From Proteiniborus ethanoligenes (GTDB lineage Bacteria > Bacillota > Clostridia > Tissierellales > Proteiniboraceae), in the NCBI RefSeq assembly GCF_900107485.1, contig NZ_FNQE01000003.1, positions 62,001-126,000 on the forward strand: 64,000 bases of DNA, given 5' to 3'. The notes under the pieces are model-generated. The model was not told the DNA's origin. It worked only from the letters and a program-made list of their open reading frames with translations, and made no database searches. The position numbers and the translations under genes were made by a program. This document shows positions 1-9,600 of this stretch, one piece after another. Position 1 is the stretch's first letter, and each line of letters opens with the position of its first letter.

Positions 1-51
1 TTTAATAGCTATTTCACTAATATACTCACAAAACCCATAATTTATAGACAC
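1..51 (-). CDS. citG: Probable CitG, triphosphoribosyl-dephospho-CoA synthase (5' end only, cut by window edge)
   Basis: A GTG codon at 51-49 opens a frame that runs off the window edge. It is preceded at good distance by an AGGGGGAGA ribosome binding site. Only 17 residues are visible (MSINYGFCEYISEIAIK). This resembles the helical N-terminus of CitG-type enzymes, which make the prosthetic-group precursor that CitX attaches to the acyl carrier protein of citrate lyase. It lies directly downstream of citX on the same strand, where citG is usually found. The start is well supported. The identity is an inference from context and a very short match. Confidence 0.5.
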   Translation of the reverse strand, partial: MSINYGFCEYISEIAIK

Positions 52-103
52 TTTATCTCCCCCTGTAAACTCTACAAAATTGCCTTAGTTTATTAGCTTC
101 TAG

Positions 104-592
104 TTATATATTATAATGAATTAATTGATTGACCCTGTCTACGACTTCCTGAAGGCTATGGCATCCTGTTCTCATGCATATCCTAGCATCATCGCTACAA
201 ATAATGCATCTTCTTGATTCAATACCTAAGCTTTCTCTGCTTATAGGACTTCCATCTGTTTCATAAACATCTATATCAAATATTCTGCCTAGTGAATGAT
301 TTGCTTCTAAGGATACTGCAATTTTTTTAGCTTCCAGTGATTTAAAATTAGTTGCAATTAATATACTACTTCCGTCATGACCAGATAATACCTGTATATG
401 CTTACTATTTTCAGTAAATCTTTCCCTTAATAGCTGCTGCAAAATTCTAAAAGCACTTTGGGCTTCAATAGTGTTTTTGTTATCTCCAGGGTAATTTATT
501 TTGCCACAAACTACAGGCATTGAATATTTGATTATTAAAGATAGTATTTCACAATATCTCTTCTCTCTATCTTGTAAAATATTATTAATCAA
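104..592 (-). CDS. citX: CitX, holo-ACP synthase of citrate lyase-type enzyme
   Basis: CitX transfers the phosphoribosyl-dephospho-CoA prosthetic group onto a serine of the CitD acyl carrier protein. The 162-residue length is typical of stand-alone CitX. The C-terminal part (about residues 126-150) carries the family signature, an Arg-Arg-Cys followed by CSDDAR, a second Cys-x-Arg and a His, as in RxCxxCxxxAxxCxRxxxH. The TTG start overlaps the citC stop codon by four bases, which implies translational coupling. In this operon it should mature the citramalate/citrate lyase complex made by the genes upstream. Confidence 0.9.
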   Translation of the reverse strand: MINNILQDREKRYCEILSLIIKYSMPVVCGKINYPGDNKNTIEAQSAFRILQQLLRERFTENSKHIQVLSGHDGSSILIATNFKSLEAKKIAVSLEANHSLGRIFDIDVYETDGSPISRESLGIESRRCIICSDDARICMRTGCHSLQEVVDRVNQLIHYNI

Positions 593-1626
593 TGGGGAGT
601 TTCACTCCTTTTAGCTTTTTCTATAATTGGTCTAGCCTGAGTGGACATTAAATAATCATAGGTAACTTTAGGAACTAGATTTTTTAATATATAATAGTCT
701 TCAGTTTTAATGAGTCTTCTTACATATGAAGCACTGATAGGTATGTTTTCTGAATTTAATCTGTTAACTTCTACTACTTCTATGCCATGCTTTGGCAATA
801 TATTTATTAGGGCTTCATTGTATCCATTTGTAATGCTACAATAGGGTTCTGTTCCTACATACCTCTTTTCTATATTGAAGGCAGGTCTTATGTATTTGCC
901 AAATATCTCTGCATCTAGTTTAGCATAAGCATCCATCTTTATATCTTCTTGTCTTAAAAAATAGGATGGAAAGGTAGCAGATGAAATAATATAGCTACCA
1001 CCAGACAAAACATGGACATTGTTCAAGTCCTCTGTTCCTGCTTTCACTAGTTTTTTTCTTACTTCAAAGGGAAATAGAGAACGATCCTCTTCAACAATAA
1101 AAACAACTACTTCATCATTTTCTATAGATGCCCTTTCTATTAGATATCTATGACCTAAAGTAAAAGGATTGCAGTTCATCACAAGAGCCGCTCTTTTCCT
1201 TTTATCTAAGCCACTATCCTTAAACATTTTTTCCACATATCTATTAACATTAGACATGCCACCCTCTAATAAAGCAACTTCCTCCACCCTTTCCACTTCG
1301 CTATAATTAAGCTCTTTAAATAAAGAAAGGTTTTTAGGCTCTGTGAATATAAAGGTTTCATAAATCCCCTTGTCAAAAAGTTGATCCGTAAGATAAGTTA
1401 TAAGCTTAGAAGCTATGCCTTGCTCTCGAAATTTTTCACTTACGGCAAAACACTTTAATATTTTCCCAGCACTAGAGCAGGTTCCTATTATTTCATCCCC
1501 ATACCTTGCTACAATTGTATGCTCTACATCTTTATCTAAAAGCAGATTAAAAGTTGATAGGAAGCTCTCAACTTTTAACCTTTCATCAGTATTTAAATCA
1601 ATATTCCCAATTTTGATACTATACAT
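589..1626 (-). CDS. citC: CitC, citrate (pro-3S)-lyase ligase
   Basis: CitC acetylates the thiol of the CitD prosthetic group with acetate and ATP, which activates the lyase. The 345-residue protein has the usual two parts. An N-terminal GNAT-like fold (about residues 35-115) contains an acetyl-CoA-type motif near FREQGIASKLI. A C-terminal nucleotidyltransferase fold (about 145-330) shows NCNPFTLGHRYLIE (the HxGH-type site, here LGH) and ISASYVRRLI (the ISxTxVR-type motif). It begins five bases after the citF frame and overlaps citX by four bases. The ATG is preceded by an AAGGA sequence. Confidence 0.93.
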   Translation of the reverse strand: MYSIKIGNIDLNTDERLKVESFLSTFNLLLDKDVEHTIVARYGDEIIGTCSSAGKILKCFAVSEKFREQGIASKLITYLTDQLFDKGIYETFIFTEPKNLSLFKELNYSEVERVEEVALLEGGMSNVNRYVEKMFKDSGLDKRKRAALVMNCNPFTLGHRYLIERASIENDEVVVFIVEEDRSLFPFEVRKKLVKAGTEDLNNVHVLSGGSYIISSATFPSYFLRQEDIKMDAYAKLDAEIFGKYIRPAFNIEKRYVGTEPYCSITNGYNEALINILPKHGIEVVEVNRLNSENIPISASYVRRLIKTEDYYILKNLVPKVTYDYLMSTQARPIIEKAKRSETPH

Positions 1627-1630
1627 AATA

Positions 1631-3172
1631 TCAATCCTTTATCTTTCTTACAACATCTATGACAGTACCATCTCTATATTCAATAACAGCTACTACTTCG
1701 TCATATAGCTCTACTTTTTCTGGAACCCCTGTCATTTCCTCAGCCATATTTTTTAGAGCTTCAATAGACATAATTGGTAGGTTAGTCTTTTCTAATTTTT
1801 GTATCAAATCCTTCCTTGAAGGATTGATTGCTATGCCTCTTTCTGTAACCAGCACATCGATAGTCTCTCCTGGAGTAGTAACAGTTGTAACACGGTCAAC
1901 TACAATAGGAAGCCTTCCCTTTATAAGCTGTGTAACCACAATAGCTAGCTTTGCTCCAGCAGCTGTATCGCTGTGACCTCCAGAACCTCCCATAATCATG
2001 CCGTTTGACCCTGTTGTTACATTGACATTGAAATCTACATCTATCTCAGTTGCCCCTAAAATCATAACATCAAGATTATTTACTACTGCACCTTTATTGT
2101 GAGGATTCCCATACATAGATGCAGACATTTTCTGATGCTTTTTATTATCTCTATAGGACTTTACTGCCTTTAAATCAAAGCATTGTACATCAAAAAGTGC
2201 ATCGAATAATCCTTCTTCAAACATTTCAACCATGTATCCTGTAATTCCTCCAGCTGCAAAGCTTCCTTTTACATTATTTTTCTGCATCAATTCTTTTACA
2301 TAAGCAGCCACTGCTAAGGATGTACCTCCTGCTCCAGTTTGAAATGAAAATCCATCCTTTAAAAGCCCTGATATCTGGATAAGTTCCGAAGTCATTTTAG
2401 CTATTCTAAGTCCTACTGGATCCTTAGTTATTTTTGTAGTACCTGATACAATCCCCTTTATATCACCGATGCTTTCTACTTCAACAACATAATCTACATA
2501 CTCTTGACTAATCTCAATAGGACATGCAGGGTATGGTATAAGATTATCTGTTATAGCCACTGTTTTTTCTGCATATTGAGCATCTGGAACTGCATAGCCT
2601 AAAGCCCCACAGGCTGATTTACCTTCTACACCGTTAATATTGCCATAAGTATCACAGGTAGGAGCCGCAATAAAAGCTATATCTATTTCAACGTCTCCAG
2701 CTTCAATGGCTCTTGCTCTACCTCCATGGGTATGCATAATAGCTGGATTTTTTAATTGGCCTCTTGAAATAGCCTCTGCTACAGGTCCTGAAATATAGTT
2801 TGCATAAATTCCCGTAACTACACCAGTTTTAATATATTCCACAAGAGGCTCATGTATTGGAAAAATAGAACTGGCTGCCACTTTTATATCTTTAAGACCC
2901 ATTTTAGATATTTCCTCTAAGACCATATTTAGCACATAATCACCATTTCTCAAATGATGATGGAAAGAAACTGTCATACCATCCTTAATGTTACATTTCT
3001 GAAGAGCATCTCTAATAGAATCCAATAGTTTTTCTTGTTTTGGAACAGCACTTTCAAGTTTTACAGGTTTTTTTACTACTTGCCCTAAGGATGCAAAAGC
3101 GCCTTTAAATGGTTCCACTTCTCCATACCCTTGAATGTATTCAGGGATTTCTCTTCCAAGTATATTCCTCAT
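1631..3172 (-). CDS. citF: CitF, lyase alpha subunit (acyl-ACP CoA-type transferase)
   Basis: The alpha subunit swaps the acetyl group on the acyl carrier protein for citrate or citramalate, forming the mixed thioester that CitE cleaves. The 513-residue protein matches the family in length and carries the conserved glycine-rich motifs FQTGAGGTSLAVAAY and MIMGGSGGHSDTAAGAKLA. I chose the ATG at 3172 over the upstream in-frame codon at 3202. An AAGGGGTG site precedes it, and the protein then begins MRNILGREIPEYI as in other CitF proteins. It follows citE directly. In a glutamate mutase operon the substrate is more likely (S)-citramalate than citrate; that is inferred from context. Confidence 0.93.
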   Translation of the reverse strand: MRNILGREIPEYIQGYGEVEPFKGAFASLGQVVKKPVKLESAVPKQEKLLDSIRDALQKCNIKDGMTVSFHHHLRNGDYVLNMVLEEISKMGLKDIKVAASSIFPIHEPLVEYIKTGVVTGIYANYISGPVAEAISRGQLKNPAIMHTHGGRARAIEAGDVEIDIAFIAAPTCDTYGNINGVEGKSACGALGYAVPDAQYAEKTVAITDNLIPYPACPIEISQEYVDYVVEVESIGDIKGIVSGTTKITKDPVGLRIAKMTSELIQISGLLKDGFSFQTGAGGTSLAVAAYVKELMQKNNVKGSFAAGGITGYMVEMFEEGLFDALFDVQCFDLKAVKSYRDNKKHQKMSASMYGNPHNKGAVVNNLDVMILGATEIDVDFNVNVTTGSNGMIMGGSGGHSDTAAGAKLAIVVTQLIKGRLPIVVDRVTTVTTPGETIDVLVTERGIAINPSRKDLIQKLEKTNLPIMSIEALKNMAEEMTGVPEKVELYDEVVAVIEYRDGTVIDVVRKIKD

Positions 3173-3185
3173 ATATCTACACCCC

Positions 3186-4058
3186 TTACACCAAGCCTGC
3201 AAGCTTTGCTTTTTTTAGTACATTCTGAGCTCTCATAATAATTGGTGCATCGACCATTTTTCCATCTAATGAAAATACGCCCTTACCTTGTTTTTCTGCT
3301 TCTTTCATGGCGTTAATCACAGCCTGAGCATACTTTATTTCATCTTCAGAAGGTGCAAAGATTTCATGGATTGTATCTATTTGTCTTGGATTTATTGCAG
3401 CCTTTCCAGTCATACCTAGGGATTTTGCAGTAAAGATATCTTTTATAAATCCTTCCCTATCATTCATATCAGCAAAGGGCGTGTCTATGGCATCTATTCT
3501 ACAAGCCTTACATGTGACAGCTATCTTGCTTCTTGCATAAAATATTTCTTTGCCTCCTGCTGTTCTTTTCACTCCAAGATCTGCGGTTAAATCCTCTGCT
3601 CCTAATAATACTCCTATTACTCTTTCAGAAGACTTGATTATATTATATACATTCTCAAGACCATATGCTGTTTCAATTAAAGGAAAAAGCTTGATATTCC
3701 CTAATTCAAATCCCTGTTCTTTTTCAATCTTAGTAAGCATTTCACAGGATTTTTGCACATCTTCTTCTGTTGCTTTAGTTACCATTAGAGCATCTGGCTG
3801 CACTCTAGCTATTTCCTCAATATCTTTAATACCAAAATCAGATGAAAGTGGATTAATTCTTACAACTATTTCAGTACCATAAAAATCTAAATCTTCTAGA
3901 GCATTTTTAACTAATAATCTTGCAGCATCTTTTTCTGTAATACTTACAGCATCCTCAAGATCTAATATAATACTATCCGCCCCGAGAATCCCTGCATTTT
4001 GTATCATGTTTGGATTGTTTCCTGGAATAAAAAGCATAGTTCTTCTAGGTCTCTCCAC
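3186..4058 (-). CDS. citE: CitE, lyase beta subunit (citryl/citramalyl-ACP lyase)
   Basis: CitE is the TIM-barrel (HpcH/HpaI-type) subunit that cleaves the ACP-bound substrate to acetyl-ACP plus oxaloacetate or, for citramalate, pyruvate. Visible family features are RRTMLFIPGNNPNM at the N-terminus, the metal-site motif ILDLEDAV (about residues 31-38), an Arg-Ile-Asn strand and LLGAEDLTADLG with the acidic ligands. The start is GTG, with AGGGGTG upstream. The length (290) is normal. It lies between citD and citF, twelve bases after citD. Confidence 0.93.
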   Translation of the reverse strand: MERPRRTMLFIPGNNPNMIQNAGILGADSIILDLEDAVSITEKDAARLLVKNALEDLDFYGTEIVVRINPLSSDFGIKDIEEIARVQPDALMVTKATEEDVQKSCEMLTKIEKEQGFELGNIKLFPLIETAYGLENVYNIIKSSERVIGVLLGAEDLTADLGVKRTAGGKEIFYARSKIAVTCKACRIDAIDTPFADMNDREGFIKDIFTAKSLGMTGKAAINPRQIDTIHEIFAPSEDEIKYAQAVINAMKEAEKQGKGVFSLDGKMVDAPIIMRAQNVLKKAKLAGLV

Positions 4059-4069
4059 AAAATCACCCC

Positions 4070-4333
4070 TTATATTGCTCTTTTAATTGCTGTTTCAACT
4101 CTTGCCCTTATAGTGTAATCTAAAGCTCCTCTATCCTTGGCAACAAGGTGAATATTATTAATATTAAGCTTATCCAAGGTATTTAGGATTACTTCCTCAA
4201 TCTGCTTTCCAAACTGTTTCATAACAATACTTTCAAGGTCAATTATGATTCCACCTTCATCATTTGGTTGAACCATAATATATATATCGCTTGATTCCAT
4301 AGTACCTGCCTTTGCAGGAGTCTTGATATTCAT
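4070..4333 (-). CDS. citD: CitD, acyl carrier protein (gamma) subunit
   Basis: CitD is the small carrier protein that bears the covalently attached phosphoribosyl-dephospho-CoA arm. The N-terminal region has KAGTMESSDIYI, which matches the modified-serine site of CitD proteins (AGTxESSD). The protein also ends with the conserved basic stretch ARVETAIKRA. I place the start at the ATG at 4333, with AGTAGGTG upstream, rather than the GTG at 4342, giving 87 residues. It is the first of the cit genes after methylaspartate ammonia-lyase. Confidence 0.92.
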   Translation of the reverse strand: MNIKTPAKAGTMESSDIYIMVQPNDEGGIIIDLESIVMKQFGKQIEEVILNTLDKLNINNIHLVAKDRGALDYTIRARVETAIKRAI

Positions 4334-4377
4334 AGATATCACCTACTCTTGTTTTTTTATACTCTTATTGTCCCTTC

Positions 4378-5625
4378 TTATAGCATATTTCTTCTATTTG
4401 CTAGTGCAAGAACCCTATTCATTTCGTTATGGACAATCATAAAACCTTCATCCACACCCATCCCTGGTTTTGCAAGACATTGATCAGCACCACAGGCAAT
4501 GGCCACATTTACGCATACTTGAGCAGATCTATCTGTTTCATTACATGTTCCTCCACAATAAGCACCTATACCATTTTCTTTACAGTATAAAATAGCTTCT
4601 ACTGTATTATTTATTCCTCCTAGGTCTGGTGTCTTGATTTGAACCATGTCTGCTGCCCCTTCATCTACAAATAACTTGATATCTTCTAATGTATTACACC
4701 ATTCATCAGCAACAAGTTCGACTTTACTCTTTCTCTCTCTAAGCGCTAATCTTAGTTCCTTAAGAGCTTGTACTTGTTTTTCTCTATCTTCAACGTCCAT
4801 TGGACCTTCTATACGAAGTTTAAAAGGTGATGCAATTTTTCCTAATTCTTCAAGATAATCTGCCATTTTTTCAGTATCATTATTAAAGGCAAGACCAATT
4901 GTTCCATAAACATCAATATGAAGAATAAATGTATCTTCTTCTCTAGCTCTTAAGGTTTCTATCCTTTTCTTTAGCCAAGCAATATATTCCTTTAGCTTTT
5001 CTCCCTTTTTTCCTAATTTGGTTTCAACATTGTTAAACAATGCATGCGGCAACACATCTGCACCTTTAATTATCATTTTATCTACATTGTTATATCTATC
5101 GTCACCTGATTGAGTAAAAATAGGAATTCTTTTTAATTCAATATTAGTATTATATTCTTCCTTAATAACTTCTGCCATTGTAACTTTTTTTACTTTAGAA
5201 GTAGCATCAAGAATAGCTTGGGTCACACCATATCTTATAGCTGTATGAAGTTTTTTACCTTCTACAGTCATATTATCAACTTCTTCAGCAAGCTCTTTAA
5301 AGCTGATTATTTCTCTTCCTATTAGTTTTGGCGCAATATGTTTTTCAATAATTGGAATAAATTCTTCAGCAAGAAATAGGGGGTCTCTTCCTCCTGCTCC
5401 TGAGTATTGCACTGCTGCACAATCTCCATGGGCTACTTGACCGTCCTCTAATACAAACATTACTGAGATAGACTCTCCCGCCTGCCTAATCTTTGAGAAA
5501 CCTTCTGTAACAGCTTCACCTACATATGTAAAACCATCAAACTCTGCACCTTGTTTAATTGCTCTTTGATCGTCAAAATAAAATCCTGTTCTTCCCGGTG
5601 AGCATACAATGTCTACAATTTTCAT
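4378..5625 (-). CDS. mal: Methylaspartate ammonia-lyase
   Basis: This enzyme removes ammonia from (2S,3S)-3-methylaspartate to give mesaconate, the second committed step of glutamate fermentation by the methylaspartate route. It belongs to the enolase superfamily. The sequence is very close to the Clostridium tetanomorphum enzyme as I remember it: it begins MKIVDIVCSPGRTGFYFDD, has the ADVLPHAL histidine region, metal ligands in IEGPMD and LVADEWCNT, and QIKTPDLGG with the catalytic lysine. The length is 415. The ATG at 5625 fits the family N-terminus better than the upstream codon at 5643. It follows glmE by 31 bases. Confidence 0.97.
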   Translation of the reverse strand: MKIVDIVCSPGRTGFYFDDQRAIKQGAEFDGFTYVGEAVTEGFSKIRQAGESISVMFVLEDGQVAHGDCAAVQYSGAGGRDPLFLAEEFIPIIEKHIAPKLIGREIISFKELAEEVDNMTVEGKKLHTAIRYGVTQAILDATSKVKKVTMAEVIKEEYNTNIELKRIPIFTQSGDDRYNNVDKMIIKGADVLPHALFNNVETKLGKKGEKLKEYIAWLKKRIETLRAREEDTFILHIDVYGTIGLAFNNDTEKMADYLEELGKIASPFKLRIEGPMDVEDREKQVQALKELRLALRERKSKVELVADEWCNTLEDIKLFVDEGAADMVQIKTPDLGGINNTVEAILYCKENGIGAYCGGTCNETDRSAQVCVNVAIACGADQCLAKPGMGVDEGFMIVHNEMNRVLALANRRNML

Positions 5626-5656
5626 TACAATGATTCCTCCCATATATTATCTATTA

Positions 5657-7108
5657 TTATTTTTCAGGTTTCCCTACAAGTGTTCCTTTACCTACAGCAT
5701 ATATATCATCAACAACCATTTGGAAGCTAACTTGTCTTCCTTCTGATTTTGCTCTTTCCTCTAGTAATTGTTTATTAAAATCTTTTATTTCCTTTGTCAT
5801 AGGAATGTTTCCGAATTCTAAATATCTCACTGCACCATTGTTGTCTCTTGCTGGTAGCATTTTCCCTACATTGTATTTGCTTGGTGCAAAGGGAACATCT
5901 ATAACCCCTGCTTCAAAGGCTTTTACTGTGCCTATGGCAAAGTCTCCTTTACCTAATTCAAGTACCTTATCTAATATGCATTTTGTCTCAGCTTTTATTA
6001 ACTTTATTTCTAATTCAAGCTCTTTTGACATCTGTAATCTTTGACCTTTTAGTAAATTCAATGTTTGCTTTGTTGCCTTTATCCCTTGTGCATTGGCTTC
6101 CATAGTCGGAATACCTACTGCTTCATGTGGTGTTTTTACGATTACCTTTGTTGCTCCTGCTAGAGCCGCTGTTGCTGCTCCCCATGAAATTACGCCAAAG
6201 GCCTTTGATTCATCAGCTGGAAAACCGCCCATCCATTGATGAAATACTGTTGTTAAATCTACCTTATATCCATAAGTTTTAAAATACTCTTCTGATAATT
6301 CTATAAGGCTTCTAATAGCAGCCACATCCTGTACTAAGTTTCCACACTGTCCATATCCTAGAGTAAGACTTTTCACACCTTGTTCTGCGGCAAGCAATCC
6401 TTCTATAATTGCTACGGCATTGGACATGCTTGGCGGTACAAGAGTTCCTGTTAATGGTCCAAAAGGCTCTCTATTAATTTCAATACCCATTTCCTCATAT
6501 AAACCTGCAAGTCTATCGCAGTATTGCCAATCAAGTAGTGATCTTTCTACACTTACACTTTTAGCATAAGGAATATTATAAGATATTCCGCCACCTTCAT
6601 TGGATGTCCAACCACCTGCATGAATAATTTCTGCCAATAGTCTTGAATCTGGCGTACCATGTCTTGCTTGCAAGGGAGTTTCTACTGCTGCCAATACTTT
6701 TCGGCAATTATGTACTCCATGATTTACTGCAGGAAATCCATTTAGCATAGAACGATTTGTTTTAATGCTTTCCTCTATACCTACTTGGCATTCATTATAT
6801 CTATTTTGTCTTGTGTAGCTATCAATTGTACAAGGTAAAAAATCTGCTTCACCTTCATTTTGTAAGTGTTGTAAAAGCTTAATATGTTCATCCACTAATG
6901 CAACACCAGCCCTAGGCTGTGCAAGAGTAATTCCTTCTTGTTTTGCCTTTCTAAGCTTAGCTGCGAAGTTTTTATGCTCTGGAATACCCTTTAAAAATTG
7001 TGCTGCTTCTTGTAAATCTACATCTTTTCCAGTTGGCCAGTGGGTCAGCACTTCCTCTCTTACCTTATTAAATTCAGCCTCGGTCCATTTTTTGTTTTTA
7101 AGTTCCAT
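5657..7108 (-). CDS. glmE: Glutamate mutase epsilon (catalytic) subunit
   Basis: The epsilon chain is the TIM-barrel subunit of adenosylcobalamin-dependent glutamate mutase, which converts L-glutamate to (2S,3S)-3-methylaspartate. The 483-residue length is that of known GlmE/MutE. Characteristic segments include the Arg-rich substrate region near [32 protein letters not shown] and [16 protein letters not shown]. The start ATG has a TAGGAGG site. It lies between glmL and mal, 11 bases after glmL. The sigma subunit that binds the B12 cofactor is glmS at the operon head. Confidence 0.96.
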   Translation of the reverse strand: MELKNKKWTEAEFNKVREEVLTHWPTGKDVDLQEAAQFLKGIPEHKNFAAKLRKAKQEGITLAQPRAGVALVDEHIKLLQHLQNEGEADFLPCTIDSYTRQNRYNECQVGIEESIKTNRSMLNGFPAVNHGVHNCRKVLAAVETPLQARHGTPDSRLLAEIIHAGGWTSNEGGGISYNIPYAKSVSVERSLLDWQYCDRLAGLYEEMGIEINREPFGPLTGTLVPPSMSNAVAIIEGLLAAEQGVKSLTLGYGQCGNLVQDVAAIRSLIELSEEYFKTYGYKVDLTTVFHQWMGGFPADESKAFGVISWGAATAALAGATKVIVKTPHEAVGIPTMEANAQGIKATKQTLNLLKGQRLQMSKELELEIKLIKAETKCILDKVLELGKGDFAIGTVKAFEAGVIDVPFAPSKYNVGKMLPARDNNGAVRYLEFGNIPMTKEIKDFNKQLLEERAKSEGRQVSFQMVVDDIYAVGKGTLVGKPEK

Positions 7109-7119
7109 TTCACTTCCTC

Positions 7120-8511
7120 CTATTGTAGGTTAATAAGATATTTTTTTAATATCCTAATTGCTTTATCAGGATATTTAACTGCCATAAGCCCCATTACAGA
7201 AAGAATATAGTTCTTATCTATTAACAGTTTTGGTTCTATTGGTTTTAAATATTTAGGGTTATCTTTGCTATATAAACCAGCTTTCAATATTTTTTCTGGA
7301 TTTTTACTATGAACGAGGACCCCGCCTGTACCTATTAAATATTTAGTGTTTAATAAATCTTTTCCAGTCTGTGAATATATCTTGCCCATTGGAGTATAAA
7401 CATCTTCTATCTTCCCTACATGTCGCTCCATTGCCACCTCTGTTGCTACCATACTCAAGGCTTCATCAAATTCTATTTCTTCATAGGTTTTTGGAACTTC
7501 GCTTACATTTTGTGCTAGATAATGACATCTTTCTTCTATGTTATATTTTAAATCTGGAGCAAATTTTTTTATTTTACGTGTTGCTACAGCTTGCCAAAGA
7601 GATTCTGCACTTACTCGCATACCAAGATCGCCTTCAACAGTTCTTTTCTCATAAGGTTCCTGTAGGCCCGTTAACATAACTCCTGCTTTTGTAGGCTCTC
7701 CCTCCGCTATAGAATGAATATCTGTTGTAGCACCTCCAATATCTACAACTATTAAATCACCTATACCATCCTCTTGGTCTGTTCCGTCTGCTAAAATTTT
7801 TGCTGCATTAAGCACGGCTGCAGGAGTTGGCATAAGAATACCATTTATAAGCTCTTCTGCTCCACTCATTCCCTTTGCTTCAACAATCTTATTCATAAAT
7901 ATTTCTCTTATAGCTTCTCTTGCAGGTTCAACATTCAGCACATTGAGCTTAGGCATTACATTATCTACTATGCGATAATACACGCCTTGCTTTTCAAACA
8001 CTTCTTCGATCTCGTCACTAGCACTTTTATTTCCTGCCACTACAACAGGTACGTCTTTTATATTCATAGCTATCATCTTTGCATTATGTATGATACAGTC
8101 CTTATCTCCTCCATCTGTTCCCCCTGCTAATAAAATAATATCTGGTTTTTTCTGCAATATATCTCTAACTTCTCTTAGAGTCAGATGGTGACTATATACT
8201 TCCAGAATTCTAGAACCTGCACCTAGTGCAGCTCTCTTGGCAGCTTCTGCTGTAAGGTCTGGCACCAGACCAATAGCAACCATTTTTAGACCTCCTGCTG
8301 CACTGCTACATGCAAGTATTTCGTTAAATTTAACTTCTTTATCTTTATATTTTTCTTGCATTATCTTATATGCATTTTCAAATCCAATCATAATATCGCT
8401 TTCCACTGTTGTTAATGCCTTGGTACTACAAATAATTTCTTCGTTTTCTATGTCTACTGCCGTAAGCTTTGTATAAGTGCTGCCAAAATCAATTAATAAT
8501 AGTGCGTCCAT
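7120..8511 (-). CDS. glmL: GlmL/MutL, glutamate mutase-associated ATPase-like protein
   Basis: MutL proteins sit between the two subunits of glutamate mutase in clostridial operons and belong to the ASKHA (actin/Hsp70-like) ATPase fold. They are thought to act as chaperone or reactivase of the B12 enzyme. Visible are the phosphate-1 motif [11 protein letters not shown] at the N-terminus, LLAGGTDGG, a phosphate-2 strand [15 protein letters not shown] and [14 protein letters not shown] near the C-terminus. The ATG at 8511 is preferred to the GTG at 8520 because AAAGGTG is correctly spaced. The length is 463. Confidence 0.92.
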   Translation of the reverse strand: MDALLLIDFGSTYTKLTAVDIENEEIICSTKALTTVESDIMIGFENAYKIMQEKYKDKEVKFNEILACSSAAGGLKMVAIGLVPDLTAEAAKRAALGAGSRILEVYSHHLTLREVRDILQKKPDIILLAGGTDGGDKDCIIHNAKMIAMNIKDVPVVVAGNKSASDEIEEVFEKQGVYYRIVDNVMPKLNVLNVEPAREAIREIFMNKIVEAKGMSGAEELINGILMPTPAAVLNAAKILADGTDQEDGIGDLIVVDIGGATTDIHSIAEGEPTKAGVMLTGLQEPYEKRTVEGDLGMRVSAESLWQAVATRKIKKFAPDLKYNIEERCHYLAQNVSEVPKTYEEIEFDEALSMVATEVAMERHVGKIEDVYTPMGKIYSQTGKDLLNTKYLIGTGGVLVHSKNPEKILKAGLYSKDNPKYLKPIEPKLLIDKNYILSVMGLMAVKYPDKAIRILKKYLINLQ

Positions 8512-8543
8512 TTTTATCACCTTTAATATGTAAGATATTTTTT

Positions 8544-8954
8544 CTAAACTATTTTCAAATCTTCTTTTAAATCCCTTATTCCCATTTGTGGTGTTGTTCC
8601 TGGAGCATATACACGGTTAAAGCCCATATCCTTAAATCTTTTCTCTACTGATTCCCAATCCTGCTTCCCTACTACAAGATTGCCACCAGCATATAGTAAT
8701 ATATCCTTTAAGCCTGCTTCTTCACACTTTTCTCTCAATCCTCTACAGTCAATTTCTCCATGCCCATAAAGAGATGAAACTAAAATTGCACGTGCATTTG
8801 TTTCAATTGCTGCATTGATGAAATCTTCCTGTGAGCTTAGTACACCAATGTTTATTACTTCAAAACCAGCTTCTGTAAATGCATAATCAAGAATTCTATT
8901 TCCAACTGCATGACAATCTGCCCCTATAACTCCAAGTACTATGTTGTTTTTCAT
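8544..8954 (-). CDS. glmS: Glutamate mutase sigma (B12-binding) subunit
   Basis: This is the small cobalamin-binding subunit of glutamate mutase. The DxHxxG motif for base-off/His-on B12 binding is visible as [12 protein letters not shown]. The later [13 protein letters not shown] and YAGGNLVVG elements complete the Rossmann-like B12 domain. The 136-residue length equals the usual sigma subunit. A longer in-frame opening exists upstream to 9065, but the ATG at 8954 has a clear GGAGAGG site and gives the canonical N-terminus. It is the first gene of the whole fermentation operon, so expression is probably controlled just upstream. Confidence 0.95.
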   Translation of the reverse strand: MKNNIVLGVIGADCHAVGNRILDYAFTEAGFEVINIGVLSSQEDFINAAIETNARAILVSSLYGHGEIDCRGLREKCEEAGLKDILLYAGGNLVVGKQDWESVEKRFKDMGFNRVYAPGTTPQMGIRDLKEDLKIV

Positions 8955-9014
8955 AATGTTTCCTCTCCTATCCCTATCTATGTTCATTGTGTGTAGAAAC
9001 ACCTCCTTAATATA

Positions 9015-9085
9015 TTGGCTTATTGAGCTAAGCCAATCCATCTCTATAATAACACTCTTTAACAAACTGTCTAATGTAACATTAG
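9015..9085 (-). promoter_or_regulatory. Probable promoter and operator-like palindromes of the glutamate fermentation operon
   Basis: Reading the minus strand toward glmS there is a TTAGAC box, 17 bases, then TATTAT, a plausible sigma-A promoter. Over the -35 box lies a perfect odd-centred palindrome CTAATGT-A-ACATTAG (9071-9085). Downstream, inside the leader, a second perfect 8-base inverted repeat TTGGCTTA/TAAGCCAA with a 6-base loop occupies 9015-9036. The positions suggest repressor or activator binding, or a leader hairpin. The regulator is unknown. I saw no cobalamin riboswitch here. Confidence 0.45.
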
Positions 9086-9600
9086 GCTATAATATGTACT
9101 ATATTGATGTTTTTAATTGATAATTCATTTTATAGTTGTATAGTTCCTTATTCCTTATGTTTTCTTTGTTTTAATCTGTTTTGGGAATGAAAGTCAAAAA
9201 TATAACAATATGTTAAAAAATCTTTTAGAAAGTAATGCAGGATATTTATTTACAATCTCATAATTGGTTTGTTCTATATATAAAATTAGTATTATTTATG
9301 ATGATTTTATACTCTGTATAATATGTTTAGGCTATCCAGCTACTAGTTTATAGCTATTATTTGTTTTGTTTTTATGATTATAATAGTTCTTAAAGCTTTA
9401 CTCATCTTCTGCTTTTCAGGTTTTAATTGCAACTTTATTCTAATAGTCTTGCACTATTTGTATTTTTACACAGTAGCTTAGAATCTTGATTTAAATTGTT
9501 AAACTTTTGTCATATTCATCAAATAAATGGATTCGTAATATTCTACTTCTCATAAAAATATATATTATATAAGCTTAATTTGTTTTTATGGGGTGGTGTT
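9086..9600. other. AT-rich intergenic region between the divergent glm and spoVB-like genes
   Basis: About 500 bases of AT-rich sequence separate the head of the glutamate operon from the flippase gene. I see no open frame with a ribosome binding site, no RNA motif and no clear terminator. It should contain the promoter for the plus-strand gene, but no convincing consensus stands out. Confidence 0.5.

Noticed and set aside
1415-1708. Plus-strand open frames inside the cit, glm and other minus-strand genes
   Set aside because: They lie antisense to well-supported genes, lack ribosome binding sites and match no family.
8955-9100. Cobalamin riboswitch before the B12-dependent glutamate mutase genes
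   Set aside because: The leader lacks the B12-box and other conserved cobalamin aptamer elements; only simple palindromes are seen.
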